From positions 1 through 64,000 of the forward strand of contig CAZICM010000004.1 of assembly GCA_964537685.1 (NCBI GenBank): a stretch of 64,000 bases of DNA, given 5' to 3'. Numbering within the stretch: position 1 is the first letter of the stretch; the number at the start of each line of letters is the position of its first letter. The position numbers were made by a program, and so were the translations under genes. Shown one piece after another: positions 38,178 through 46,613 of this stretch. The DNA comes from CAZICM01 sp964537685 (GTDB taxonomy: Bacteria > Myxococcota_A > Polyangia > Polyangiales > Polyangiaceae). The notes under the pieces were generated by a model. It saw nothing but the letters and a program-made list of their open reading frames with translations. It ran no database searches and had not been told where the DNA came from.

Positions 38178-38930
38178 TCAATTTTTGCTGAGCGTTTCCT
38201 TACCCAAAGCGCGATTACCGGGCGCCGCCCATTTTCCAACCAATGAATTGCCATTTTTCACATACGAGACAACACCCGCACCCTTGCCCGCCTCGCCCCA
38301 GCCCACAATAAATAAATCTCCCTCGCGGATTCCAACGCCGGTATAGCCTTCCGAACCCTGGAGAACCCATTGCACCGTATAGGTGTCACCATTGGGTGTA
38401 ATGCTCACCGTTCCCGAATACGAGCCACCATTCGGATTTTTTCCAGATACAATCGTATAGCTTCCCTCGAGATTGGGCGAACCTGCCAGCTCTTCCGAAC
38501 CCGGAACCGGGCCTGACTCCGCCGTCGCCCAACGCCCAACCAGCTTACCCGGCTGAACCCGATAGACCACAACACCATATTTTTTACCCATCCCCCAACC
38601 CACCCCGAGCGTATTCCCCTCCGCGAGGGCAACACCGCTATAACCCGGCGAATTCGTAATCAACCATGTGAGCGAATGCACCTCACCCTTACGATTGATA
38701 TTGACCGCACCATTATAGGAACCAGCTCCACCAGGATTGGACGCTGACGCGATCGTATAGGAACCCGCAAAATCGGCCGGTGCCGCCGCGCCAACCTGAA
38801 CATTGGACTCGGCGCGGGCATCTTGATCGTCCGACCGCTTACAGCCCGCAGCCCCAGCAGCAACCAAACCGAGCAAAAGCGCGCATACACCTACAGATTT
38901 CAACGCACGGAAAGAGCGCATTTCAGCCAT
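38178..38930 (-). CDS. Lipoprotein with two homologous glycine-rich repeats
   Basis: ATG 38930 is preceded by AAAGGA and begins a signal peptide ending AAGAAGC, a lipobox. The mature part holds two copies of a domain of about 85 residues. Copy 1 has GSYTIASASNPGGAGSYNG and YSGVALAEGNTLGVGWG. Copy 2 has GSYTIVSGKNPNGGSYSG and YTGVGIREGDLFIVGWG. Both end in L(V/I)GRW or LVGKW. The pattern suggests a small beta barrel or lipocalin-like fold. No function is assigned. It is probably anchored in the outer membrane or periplasm. An A/T-rich octamer repeat lies upstream. Confidence 0.82.
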   Translation of the reverse strand: MAEMRSFRALKSVGVCALLLGLVAAGAAGCKRSDDQDARAESNVQVGAAAPADFAGSYTIASASNPGGAGSYNGAVNINRKGEVHSLTWLITNSPGYSGVALAEGNTLGVGWGMGKKYGVVVYRVQPGKLVGRWATAESGPVPGSEELAGSPNLEGSYTIVSGKNPNGGSYSGTVSITPNGDTYTVQWVLQGSEGYTGVGIREGDLFIVGWGEAGKGAGVVSYVKNGNSLVGKWAAPGNRALGKETLSKN

Positions 38931-39013
38931 GATACAATCCTTTCCAATGAGAACCACCCACAATTAAAATCGAATACAATAAAATCTATTAAAAACCCAA
39001 TGAGCAACCCATT

Positions 39014-39053
39014 AAAATATCAAAATATTAAAATATCAAAATACTAAAATATT
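39014..39053 (+). repeat. 8-bp A/T tandem repeat, five copies
   Basis: Five consecutive octamers of the form AAAATATY (one is AAAATACT) fill 39014-39053, in an otherwise GC-rich region. They follow the hutU stop, overlapping it by two bases, and lie about 85-125 bases upstream of the start of the leftward lipoprotein gene. A/T-rich DNA of this kind is a candidate UP-element, bent promoter DNA or nucleoid-protein binding site. Confidence 0.8.
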
Positions 39054-40785
39054 AAAAATCTCTCATGGGAATACGAACACCCCGCTCAGCCGCGACAGAA
39101 AGCGCCTTCTCATAACCCGCATCCGCATGCCGCAGCACACCCATACCCGGATCGATCGTCAACACCCGATCGAGCCGCCGGGCCGCCTCCTCGCTACCAT
39201 CCGCCACGATCACCATCCCCGCATGAAGCGAATTACCGATACCCACACCACCCCCGTGATGAAAACTCACCCACGACGCACCACCCGCCGTATTCGCCAG
39301 CGCATTCAAAATCGGCCAATCCGCAATCGCATCTGAACCATCCCGCATCGCCTCCGTCTCACGGAAAGGCGAAGCCACCGAACCACAATCCAAATGATCC
39401 CGCCCGATCACAATAGGCGCCTTCACACGCCCCGACCGCACAAGCTCATTAAATGCAAGCCCCACCTTCCGCCGATCCCCATAACCCAACCAGCAAATAC
39501 GCGCAGGCAACCCCTGAAACGCAATACGGCTACGCGCAAGCTCCATCCAGCGCTGAAGATCCAAATCGTTCGGCACAGTCTCCAATACGACCTGATCTGT
39601 AACAAAAATATCCCCGGGATCACCGGAAAGCGCCACCCAACGGAAAGGCCCCTTCCCCTCACAGAATAAACCGCGGATATAAGCCGGAACAAAACCCGGA
39701 ATATCAAACGCATTCTCTAGACCCGCTTCCTTGGCGCAGGTGCGGATATTGTTTCCATAATCAAAAGATTCCGCACCACGCCTTTGCATTTCAAGCATGG
39801 CCTCGACTTCTAACTTCATCGATTGTTTTGCCAATTTGATATAATTTTCTGGGCTCTCTTTCCGGGCCAGCACCGCCTGAGCCAGACTCATCCCCTGAGG
39901 CACATAACCATTGAGCGGATCGTGAGCCGCCGTTTGTTCCGTCACCAAATCGGGAATGATGCCCCGGCGCACCAGCTCGGGATAGATATCGGCGGCATTC
40001 GCGCACAGACCAATGGAGCGCGGCTTTTGGGCCCGGATGCTCTCGAACAGCGCCTCAAGCGCTTTATCCAAATCGTCGATGCGTTCATCGAGATAGCGGG
40101 TTTGAAGGCGTTTCTCGATACGCGAGGGATCGATCTCGATACCCAGGCAGCTCATGCCCGCCATCGTGGCCGCGAGAGGCTGCGCACCGCCCATACCACC
40201 GAGCCCAGCCGTGAGCACCCAGCGCATGCCCTGTTTTGAATCGCGGGCCTCGTGAGCCTTGCGGGCCGCCACAAAGGTTTCAAAGGTGCCTTGAACAATG
40301 CCCTGCGTGCCGATGTAGATCCACGAACCGGCCGTCATCTGACCGTACATCGTGAGGCCCAAGGCTTCGAGCCTGCGGAATTCGTCGAACGTCGCGAAGC
40401 GGCCGACCAAATTGGAATTGGCGATCAGCACGCGCGGCGCATCGGGATGCGTGCGGAATTTACCCACGGCTTTGCCCGATTGGACAAGCAGGGTTTCATC
40501 GTTCTCCAAGGCGCGAAGCTCGCGGATAATGACATCCAAGGCTTCCCACGAGCGGGCGGCCTTGCCCGTACCGCCGTACACAACCAAATCGTCGGGACGC
40601 TCGGCGACCTCGGGATCGAGGTTGTTGTGAAGCATTCGGAGAGCGGCTTCCTGAATCCAGCCTTTGCAGCTCAGCGCGCTGCCCCGGGGCGCCCGGAGCT
40701 TGCGGGGGCCTTGGACGGGCTTGGGCTGGGCTTCTTCGTTCGACTCGGGGGGAACTTGAGCGGCGTCGGCGCCTTCATTTCGCAT
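39052..40785 (-). CDS. hutU: Urocanate hydratase
   Basis: The protein is recognised over its full length. Hallmarks are DLVVYGGTGKAARSWEA, LLVQSGKAVGKFRTH, MTAGSWIYIGTQGIVQGTFE, WVLTAGLGGMGGAQPLAATM, FVPAYIRGLFCEGKGPFRW and VSFHHGGGVGIGNSLHAGMV near the C-terminus, with the NAD-binding and active-site segments intact. It adds water to urocanate to give imidazolone propionate in histidine breakdown. ATG 40785 starts a 577-residue protein, slightly longer than the usual 550-560 because of an acidic/Pro leader. The frame is open further upstream, but that part looks non-coding. No hutH, hutI or hutG lies in the window, so it is separated from the rest of the pathway. Confidence 0.97.
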   Translation of the reverse strand: MRNEGADAAQVPPESNEEAQPKPVQGPRKLRAPRGSALSCKGWIQEAALRMLHNNLDPEVAERPDDLVVYGGTGKAARSWEALDVIIRELRALENDETLLVQSGKAVGKFRTHPDAPRVLIANSNLVGRFATFDEFRRLEALGLTMYGQMTAGSWIYIGTQGIVQGTFETFVAARKAHEARDSKQGMRWVLTAGLGGMGGAQPLAATMAGMSCLGIEIDPSRIEKRLQTRYLDERIDDLDKALEALFESIRAQKPRSIGLCANAADIYPELVRRGIIPDLVTEQTAAHDPLNGYVPQGMSLAQAVLARKESPENYIKLAKQSMKLEVEAMLEMQRRGAESFDYGNNIRTCAKEAGLENAFDIPGFVPAYIRGLFCEGKGPFRWVALSGDPGDIFVTDQVVLETVPNDLDLQRWMELARSRIAFQGLPARICWLGYGDRRKVGLAFNELVRSGRVKAPIVIGRDHLDCGSVASPFRETEAMRDGSDAIADWPILNALANTAGGASWVSFHHGGGVGIGNSLHAGMVIVADGSEEAARRLDRVLTIDPGMGVLRHADAGYEKALSVAAERGVRIPMRDF

Positions 40786-40897
40786 GGCATTTTCCGTGTA
40801 TCGCAACGGGGCGCGGGCGACTACAGACTCGGTGCAATGCGCTGTGCAATGCGTATGATGAGGCTCTCGCACTTCACCATAATGAGGGTTTGCTTTG

Positions 40898-41257
40898 GTG
40901 TTCTTTGCGGCTCTTTTGAGGACGACCCGCTGGCTGGCCGGGCTTGGTTTGAGCGCGGGCGCGCTCGTCTTTGCATCGGGCTGCCATGACACGGCATGCC
41001 TGCACTGGACACGGGAAAAACAGACCGCGGAGGCCGGTGACGCGGGGGCGGGCGGATCAAGCGCGGACGCGGGCAGCACGGGCCTCAGTTGTCCGGCGCC
41101 GGTCCGGGCGGCCGAGCTTTTGGGAGATCCAAGCTGTGCCGAGGAGCTTGTTTCGGTGGACAGCGAAGGCACGCTGAACACCGACGCAGAGGAGTGTTGT
41201 TACGATGTGACGCTGAAGTCGCGTTCATGCGCGGCAGCTCGAAAGGAAGGGCCATGA
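40898..41257 (+). CDS. Small Cys-containing lipoprotein, tandem paralogue 1
   Basis: The GTG start at 40898 is behind GAGGG. The signal LGLSAGALVFASGC ends in a lipobox. The mature part starts HDTACLHWT, carries an Ala/Gly/Asp-rich linker and ends with VSVDSEGTLNTDAEECCYDV, then a few more residues with one Cys. The pattern CxxW...Cys...S-DSEG...CCYDVT recurs in the next gene, so the two are a tandem duplication. No function is known. The stop overlaps the start of the next gene by 4 bases. The 5' end overlaps the long upstream extension of the hutU frame but not hutU itself. Confidence 0.72.
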   Translation: MFFAALLRTTRWLAGLGLSAGALVFASGCHDTACLHWTREKQTAEAGDAGAGGSSADAGSTGLSCPAPVRAAELLGDPSCAEELVSVDSEGTLNTDAEECCYDVTLKSRSCAAARKEGP

Positions 41258-41559
41258 AGAGGCGCGGGCTTTTTGTGGCGGCGGTTTTTTTGTTGTCGAT
41301 ATTCGCCGCGGGGTGCAGCAAGCGGGCTTGTTTTAGCTGGACACAGGGAGAGGGCGCGTGTCCTCCCCAAGACAAAGCGCTGTCCTTCTTTGTGGCGGCG
41401 GGCTGTCAGGGCGGAATCGAATCCGTCGACAGCGAAGGCGAATTTGTGGTGGCCGACGACGATCCGCTTCCCGGCGATTTGTGCTGTTACGACGTGACGG
41501 AAACCGGGGATGGATTTGTGGTGTGTCCAAATGGAGGCGGCCTGCCCGCTCCCGAGTGA
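41254..41559 (+). CDS. Small Cys-containing lipoprotein, tandem paralogue 2
   Basis: ATG 41254 overlaps the preceding stop (ATGA). The signal LFVAAVFLLSIFAAGC has a lipobox. The mature part starts SKRACFSWT and contains VSVDSEG-like and CCYDVTETG elements, as in the gene before it. Eight Cys are spread over about 80 residues. The pair probably arose by duplication and is exported together. Function is unknown; a structural or protein-binding role at the cell envelope is possible. The 3' end meets the opposite-strand TPR-kinase gene after the stop with no gap. Confidence 0.75.
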   Translation: MKRRGLFVAAVFLLSIFAAGCSKRACFSWTQGEGACPPQDKALSFFVAAGCQGGIESVDSEGEFVVADDDPLPGDLCCYDVTETGDGFVVCPNGGGLPAPE

Positions 41560-43629
41560 TCAATCCATAGCCAGTTTTTCCAGTGCCTCGAGATCGCGCT
41601 GAGCAGCGTCTTCGCCTACCGGCCCCCGGGGAAAAGCGAGGCACAGCTCGCCTTCGTACATATACAAATGCTCGAGATCGATATGGCCGTGTGCGCCTTG
41701 GGCCTGATGCAATGCAGCGACGGCTTCGCGCAAACGGGCAAGCGCACCTGGGGGAATCGCTCGAGGCGCATCGCTGAGCGCGCGGCCCCGAGGCGCCGAG
41801 ATCCAGAGTTCAGAAGCGGCCGGGTCGGCCCGCAATACGGTGGCGAGAGCGGGATGAGCGGCGCGCGCAAAGGCTTGACCAAGCGCAAGACGCCCGGCAT
41901 CGAGCGGCAGCACAAGAACATCGCGGCCCGTCCAGGTATCAAAGCGGCGGACAGCGCCGTCCCGTGTATCGGCGCCCTCATCGCGGGAAGGACCTAAACG
42001 CTCATCCTCCGGCGCGGAAGGAGAGGCGGCCGGAACGCTGGGGATATGGCCTTCATTTGCCGCGTTTTGGGCTTTAGGAAGGCGATCGGGCCAGGCGCAG
42101 GAAAGCAAGATCCGGCGGGCCTCAAAGGCATCGGGCGGACGCCCTGCCGCGCCTTCGCTGAGCAGCGCGCGCACGATGGCATCGTGGGCAGGGCCGAGGT
42201 CTGGATTGCGCCCGCTGGGCAGCGGAATCGAAGCTCCATCGGAAAGAGGCGCAGGAGCAAGACCGGTTAGAAGTTCGTAGAGCACGGCGCCGACGCCGTA
42301 GATATCGCTTTGAATGGAGGCGGGTTGCCCGAGTTTTTGTTCGGGCGACATATAGGCAAAGGTGCCGATGGCGGCGGCGGTGGCGGTGGCGGACAAATCG
42401 CCGAGATGCGCGGCTCCAAAATCGGAGAGATAAGGCGTGCCCACATCGTCGAACAGCACATTGCTGGGCTTGATATCGCGGTGGAGAATGCCCAGCCGGT
42501 GAGCTTCGCCGAGCGCAGAAAGCAAGGTCGCGGCGATTTCCGAGGCGCGCTTGGGGGTGATGCTTTGGGGCACGCGCATGCGATCGGCGAGCGAGCCTCC
42601 GGCCATATAGGCCAGCACCATCGCGGGGCCCTCGGGGACATACGCCAGAAGTGGCACGACATTCGGATGGCGCATTTGAGAGAGCGCCCGGGCCTCGCGT
42701 TCAAAGCGGAGAGCTGCATCGCGGCCGGCCTCGTGCGACGAGGCGGCGTAGATTTTTAGAACGACGGGCGAGCCTTGAATGCGGTCTTTCGCGAGGATCA
42801 CGCGGGCGTGAGGCGTCGAGGCGATTTCCCGTTCCATGGCGTAGCGCCCGTAAAAGAGCACCGCATTTTTCTGTTCGTCGCTGGGCGCGTAGGCGGACGG
42901 ATGGGCGTTTGCGCCGGCCGGGGATTCGCTAATCCCTAGGATTTTCATGCGATCGCGCAACTGGGCGGCCGCGTCGTTGAGCTGCAGTTCAGATAGGCCG
43001 CGGGCGAGCAGCGGAAGGGCTGTCCGGTATTCGTCCGAATTTTCAGGCAATTTTTGAAGGGTTCGCACCGCCCCTTCGGTTCGCCCGTGGCGCGAAAGCA
43101 ATTGGCCCAAAGCAAGCCTGGCGGCGCTGTCGTCTGGATCTCGCCGGAGAGCCGCCTCGAGGGCGCGGGCTCCTTCTGCGGGCTGTCCGGCTTGCTCAAA
43201 ACAGTGGGCGGCCTGCCTTGCATCACCCGCGCTCGCAAAAGCTTTGGCAGCCTCTGGATATTCGCCGGCCGCCTGAAACAAACAGGCCGCGGGTCTCATC
43301 AATCCCCGCGCCGAAAACACTCCGGCCGTGCGCACGACAACATCGCGCGGCTCAAGCCGGACAAGCTCGTCCATGGCCCGATCGCAGGCCGCTGTGTCGC
43401 CGGCGAGCGCAAATAGCTCGATCGCCCGCCGAATATCGCGCCCAAGCAGGGATTGCTTTGCCGCACCGCCAAAATCGCATGCCCGCTCGAGCAGGGCCGA
43501 CGCTTGAAGATGTTCGCCCAGCGATGCCCAGATTTCAGCCGCCTCGCGAATCGATCCTTGCGCTTCGAGCTTTTCGGCACGCTCGCGCGCTTGCTGTTTA
43601 GCCTGTGATTTCCCGGCCGGCGCGCTCAC
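41560..43629 (-). CDS. TPR-kinase with C-terminal pseudokinase-like domain
   Basis: Residues 1-245 are helical TPR-like repeats (AEIWASLGEHLQASALLERA and later ALGQLLSRHGRTEGAVRTL). Residues 258-512 are a Hanks-type kinase with Lys292 (VVLKIY), HRDIKPSN (383-390), DFG (403-405) and YMSPEQ. The Gly loop is degenerate: STPHARVILA stands where GxGxxG is expected. Residues 565-689 look like a second, decayed kinase: HPALATVLR, ALHQAQGAHGHIDLEHLYMY, without catalytic residues. The result is one active-looking kinase framed by a scaffold and a pseudokinase. The GTG start overlaps the upstream lipoprotein's stop by 4 bases, which links a periplasmic lipoprotein with a cytoplasmic kinase. No transmembrane segment was seen. 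Confidence 0.9.
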   Translation of the reverse strand: MSAPAGKSQAKQQARERAEKLEAQGSIREAAEIWASLGEHLQASALLERACDFGGAAKQSLLGRDIRRAIELFALAGDTAACDRAMDELVRLEPRDVVVRTAGVFSARGLMRPAACLFQAAGEYPEAAKAFASAGDARQAAHCFEQAGQPAEGARALEAALRRDPDDSAARLALGQLLSRHGRTEGAVRTLQKLPENSDEYRTALPLLARGLSELQLNDAAAQLRDRMKILGISESPAGANAHPSAYAPSDEQKNAVLFYGRYAMEREIASTPHARVILAKDRIQGSPVVLKIYAASSHEAGRDAALRFEREARALSQMRHPNVVPLLAYVPEGPAMVLAYMAGGSLADRMRVPQSITPKRASEIAATLLSALGEAHRLGILHRDIKPSNVLFDDVGTPYLSDFGAAHLGDLSATATAAAIGTFAYMSPEQKLGQPASIQSDIYGVGAVLYELLTGLAPAPLSDGASIPLPSGRNPDLGPAHDAIVRALLSEGAAGRPPDAFEARRILLSCAWPDRLPKAQNAANEGHIPSVPAASPSAPEDERLGPSRDEGADTRDGAVRRFDTWTGRDVLVLPLDAGRLALGQAFARAAHPALATVLRADPAASELWISAPRGRALSDAPRAIPPGALARLREAVAALHQAQGAHGHIDLEHLYMYEGELCLAFPRGPVGEDAAQRDLEALEKLAMD

Positions 43630-44543
43630 TCCGCAATCACGGTCACTCGGCCCACTGTCGATAAATCGAAGCGGGCTTCCCCGACATCCACACCCGCACC
43701 GTTGAAATTCCCCAGGCGAACGCGATGCAGCGCAAGCGTGGCCTGCGCGGGCAGTTCGCCCATCGCCGGGCTCTTGAGCAGCGCCGCGGGAATCTCTCCC
43801 CTTCCCTCATCCGCAAACGCGCAGCGCAGTGCCGAACCGCTGGCCACGGTCAGGTCGGCGTACACCAAATCTTCGGCGCCGGAAGGCGATTTCGAACCTG
43901 CCACGTCCGCGCTCCAGCGAAGCCTTACGCTGTCGCGCGCATCGAGCACCAATCCATCGAGCAGCGCTTGATCGCCCACTTGCACATCGGCAAGCGCGGC
44001 CGGCGCTTCAACCATCACCCCAAATCGTTCAACCGAGGCCGAACCCGATCCTAAAAGCTCGTATTTCGCAGGCACAGGCAAATCGCTCGCGGCATCCCTC
44101 GAGGTGTAGACCACGCCCGAAACCAGTCCGAAGGCATCGGGAAATGCCCGCGCCGCCAAGGACATCGAGGTCTCGCCCGTCTTCAGGACAAGATCGCCCA
44201 CATCCAACAGCTCCACCGAACCCAGCGCAGCAGCGCCTTGAGCGTCATTTTGCACTGCGGAAGAAATCAGCATGCATTCGCCGGAAGGCGGCAAATCCAA
44301 ACGGCTGCCGATCACGCGCTCGGCCAATTCCGGATCGGTCGCCGGAGCCAGGCGCATAAACTTCGCGGATACGTTGGTTTGCGTGGTTCCGTCGGCGGTC
44401 GCCACGCGCTCCACGAGCAAAATGGCTTCCGTTGTGCTGCCCACCGCGTCGGCCGGATCGTCGACAACGGGAGCGGAACAGCCCACGGCGGCCATAGAGC
44501 AAATCAGCGCGAACGCGCGGGTTTCGGCGCTCAAAAACGACAT
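43626..44543 (-). CDS. Hypothetical lipoprotein coupled to the TPR-kinase
   Basis: ATG 44543 begins a signal peptide (FALICSMAAVGC) with a lipobox. The mature 285 residues are beta-rich, mostly short alternating hydrophobic strands (LVSGVVYTSRDAASDLPVPA). There is a single Cys near CMLISS and another at LRCAF, and no clear domain. Its stop overlaps the GTG of the kinase gene, so translation is coupled. A role as surface or periplasmic partner of that kinase pathway is suggested only by this coupling. No other family evidence. Confidence 0.72.
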   Translation of the reverse strand: MSFLSAETRAFALICSMAAVGCSAPVVDDPADAVGSTTEAILLVERVATADGTTQTNVSAKFMRLAPATDPELAERVIGSRLDLPPSGECMLISSAVQNDAQGAAALGSVELLDVGDLVLKTGETSMSLAARAFPDAFGLVSGVVYTSRDAASDLPVPAKYELLGSGSASVERFGVMVEAPAALADVQVGDQALLDGLVLDARDSVRLRWSADVAGSKSPSGAEDLVYADLTVASGSALRCAFADEGRGEIPAALLKSPAMGELPAQATLALHRVRLGNFNGAGVDVGEARFDLSTVGRVTVIAE

Positions 44544-44594
44544 AAAATGCAGTCTAGGCGGGCTCGTTTGGTAGGGCAAGATCCGAAACGGGCT

Positions 44595-45422
44595 CTAGAA
44601 TGAGACGATGAGTGCCCCCGCGGGGGACAAGGTGAACTGCTGAACCGACACCGTTCGTCCGCCTAAGTCACCCTTCGCGATGTGGTAGGCGCCGTTGAGC
44701 TCCAGCGCGGCGTGGATATGCCGAAATCCAACGCGAAGCCCCGCCACAAATCCAAATAGGCCATGGGAGGCCGATACATCCCATGGTGTTGTATTTGAGC
44801 CGGCATTGCCTGCATCGACGGGAGGCTGGATAAACCCGCGAAAATATTCATAGCCAATGCGCGGGCCGGCCCACAGTGCATATACATCCGATTGGCTTTG
44901 ATATCCAATCAAAATGGGAACATCGACACCGCCGCCGCTGACATTGTCTGTATCGGCGCCGCCGTCGGGCTGCTTGGCTGCCGTGATGACCGTGGCGCCC
45001 AATCCAAGCGAGATGGCCACGGTCTTTAAATCGAAGGCATGGCGGCCGTCGAGGCGAATGCTGCGGCCCGAATAGGCAAGGCCCGCTTCGTTGTCGCCGC
45101 GGATGCCAATGCGCGCGGATATCCAAGGCGCAAGGGCAGGCGCGGTGCTGAGCTGATCGAGCGCATTTGCCGCGTTTTGGCTTTCGGGCGTGGCATCCGG
45201 AGCTGCGGATGCCGTGCGGAAAGACAGCGTGCCCGATAGACCTCCGCCCATCACGACATTGCCCGGCCTGAGCACCTGCGCGGTATGCAACAGCGGCATG
45301 CCGCTTCCACAGCCGCATAAACCTAGGCCGCACAAAACAAAAACCGCGGCGCAGAACAACACTGCTCGCGGCTTTTCTCGCGAAAAAACGCCCTTTTTCC
45401 GCTTCTTACGGAACGCCGGCAA
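44595..45422 (-). CDS. Hypothetical outer-membrane beta-barrel-like protein
   Basis: This 275-residue protein has a TTG start directly next to the ferredoxin stop. After a basic leader comes a hydrophobic signal (VLFCAAVFVLCGLGLCGC) that could be a lipobox. The rest has many amphipathic strands typical of a small barrel: GNVVMGGGLSGTLSFR, TVAISLGLGATVI, ALWAGPRIGYEYF, GFVAGLRVGF. It ends in a strand with a C-terminal Phe (AGALIVSF), as expected for BAM-inserted outer-membrane proteins. No family is assigned. It may be co-transcribed with the ferredoxin gene. Confidence 0.7.
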   Translation of the reverse strand: MPAFRKKRKKGVFSREKPRAVLFCAAVFVLCGLGLCGCGSGMPLLHTAQVLRPGNVVMGGGLSGTLSFRTASAAPDATPESQNAANALDQLSTAPALAPWISARIGIRGDNEAGLAYSGRSIRLDGRHAFDLKTVAISLGLGATVITAAKQPDGGADTDNVSGGGVDVPILIGYQSQSDVYALWAGPRIGYEYFRGFIQPPVDAGNAGSNTTPWDVSASHGLFGFVAGLRVGFRHIHAALELNGAYHIAKGDLGGRTVSVQQFTLSPAGALIVSF

Positions 45423-45728
45423 TTACTTGCGGAAACGCGAGAGGTAATCGTTGGCGTCGGCCTTTTTCTTCAGCTCTGCATCGTCGGGATGAAGCTTGAG
45501 CGCGCGGGCAATCAAGACTTCTTCCGTTTCGACAATCTCAGGGTTGGGCAGGCAGCATTCCACGGGGCACACGGCCTGGCATGCCTCGTGGTCGAAGAAA
45601 CCAACGCACTCGGTGCAGAGTTCGGGGTCGATGATGTAAATCTCATCGCCCTCGCTGATGGCTTCGTTCGGGCACTCGGGTTCGCAAGCACCGCAGTTAA
45701 TGCAATCCTCGGTAATGTAAGTCGCCAT
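45423..45728 (-). CDS. YfhL-type 2[4Fe-4S] ferredoxin
   Basis: ATG 45728 starts MATYITEDCINCGACEPECP, the first CxxCxxCxxxCP cluster motif. The second motif CTECVGFFDHEACQAVCPVE has the extended spacing typical of YfhL/Fdx-type bacterial ferredoxins. Both cubane sites look complete. The 101-residue length and the acidic/Lys-rich C-terminal extension (about 25 residues) fit the family. It is a cytoplasmic electron carrier of unknown redox partner. The outer-membrane-like gene follows with no gap. The upstream 320 bases hold no clear gene. Confidence 0.95.
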   Translation of the reverse strand: MATYITEDCINCGACEPECPNEAISEGDEIYIIDPELCTECVGFFDHEACQAVCPVECCLPNPEIVETEEVLIARALKLHPDDAELKKKADANDYLSRFRK

Positions 45729-45846
45729 GGGTCCACTCCAGATGGGATGCGGCCGGGATTTAGAGGTCTGCATCGAGGCTGTCAACGGGCATTGTCAGCC
45801 GAGCGGGCAGAGCCGCAAAAGTTGCGTGCGCGGCTGCACTTTAGAG

Positions 45847-45872
45847 GGCATGCCAGACGTGAACGGCATGCC
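45847..45872. promoter_or_regulatory. Two GGCATGCC palindromes, possible operator pair
   Basis: The 8-bp perfect palindrome GGCATGCC occurs at 45847-45854 and again at 45865-45872, 18 bp apart. They lie in the 320-base gap between the leftward ferredoxin gene and the rightward lipoprotein gene at 46050. Chance cannot be excluded. No regulator is known. Confidence 0.25.
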
Positions 45873-46049
45873 ATCATCGTCCTTCCGAGATGGGTTGCGC
45901 ACAGCCTTCGCTCGGATTGCGCTTGAGTTTCCGAGGCGCATTTTCTAACGAGAACCCATCCGGGCCATCGGCGGCGCGCTTTTTCTGCGCGGGGGCGAAG
46001 GGCTGGGATACCCCGTTTTTCCTCTGGTTTTGGTTTGGGCAAAGACTTT

Positions 46050-46613
46050 ATGCGCACACAGATTGCACACGCCTTGGTGATTTCACTGTTCGCCGCTCTG
46101 TGCGCTTGCACGCCTGAAATTGGAGACGAGTGTTCGACTTCGGTTGACTGTTCGCAACAGGGCGACCGGCTCTGCGATATCACGCAGCCCAACGGTTATT
46201 GCACGGTGTTTAACTGCGAACCGGATACCTGCCCCGAGGACGATGGGGTGTGTGTGGCGTTTTCGTATGAGCTCGATCCGGTGTGCAAAGAGCTCGATGA
46301 CGGCCGCTGGTCGCGCTTCGAGCGGACCTTCTGCATGAAGCAGTGCGAGGACGATGGCGATTGCCGGAGCGGATACACCTGTATGGATCCCCGCGAGAGA
46401 TCGGCGATTGTTGTGGATCAGAATCCATTGTCGATGAAGGTGTGTCTGGTCTCTGCGTCGACGCCGCTGCCCTTGGTTTCGGGAGCTCAAGGCGTGTGCG
46501 GGCCAAGCCAGGGCGATTTCTCGACTTGGGTGCCGTACTCGGGAGGACAGGGCGGCGCGGGTCAGGGTGGCGCGGGACAAGGAGGACAGGGCGGACAAGG
46601 CGGACAGCCATGA
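46050..46613 (+). CDS. Cys-rich lipoprotein with Gly/Gln-rich tail
   Basis: ATG 46050 starts a signal peptide (ALVISLFAALCAC) with a lipobox. The mature part has CSTSVDCSQQGDRLCD, NGYCTVFNCEPDTCPEDDG and CMKQCEDDGDCRSGYTCM, a string of Cys-rich EGF-like or disulfide-rich motifs. It ends with a tail of GGQGGAGQGG repeats. It lies upstream of, and overlaps by 4 bases, the HEAT-repeat gene, forming an operon with the following three genes. The function is unknown; probably a surface lipoprotein. Confidence 0.78.
   Translation: MRTQIAHALVISLFAALCACTPEIGDECSTSVDCSQQGDRLCDITQPNGYCTVFNCEPDTCPEDDGVCVAFSYELDPVCKELDDGRWSRFERTFCMKQCEDDGDCRSGYTCMDPRERSAIVVDQNPLSMKVCLVSASTPLPLVSGAQGVCGPSQGDFSTWVPYSGGQGGAGQGGAGQGGQGGQGGQP

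Noticed and set aside
40786..41181. N-terminal extension of urocanate hydratase upstream of 40785.
   Set aside because: The extra 132 residues are low-complexity, have no family match, and the protein family starts after ATG 40785.
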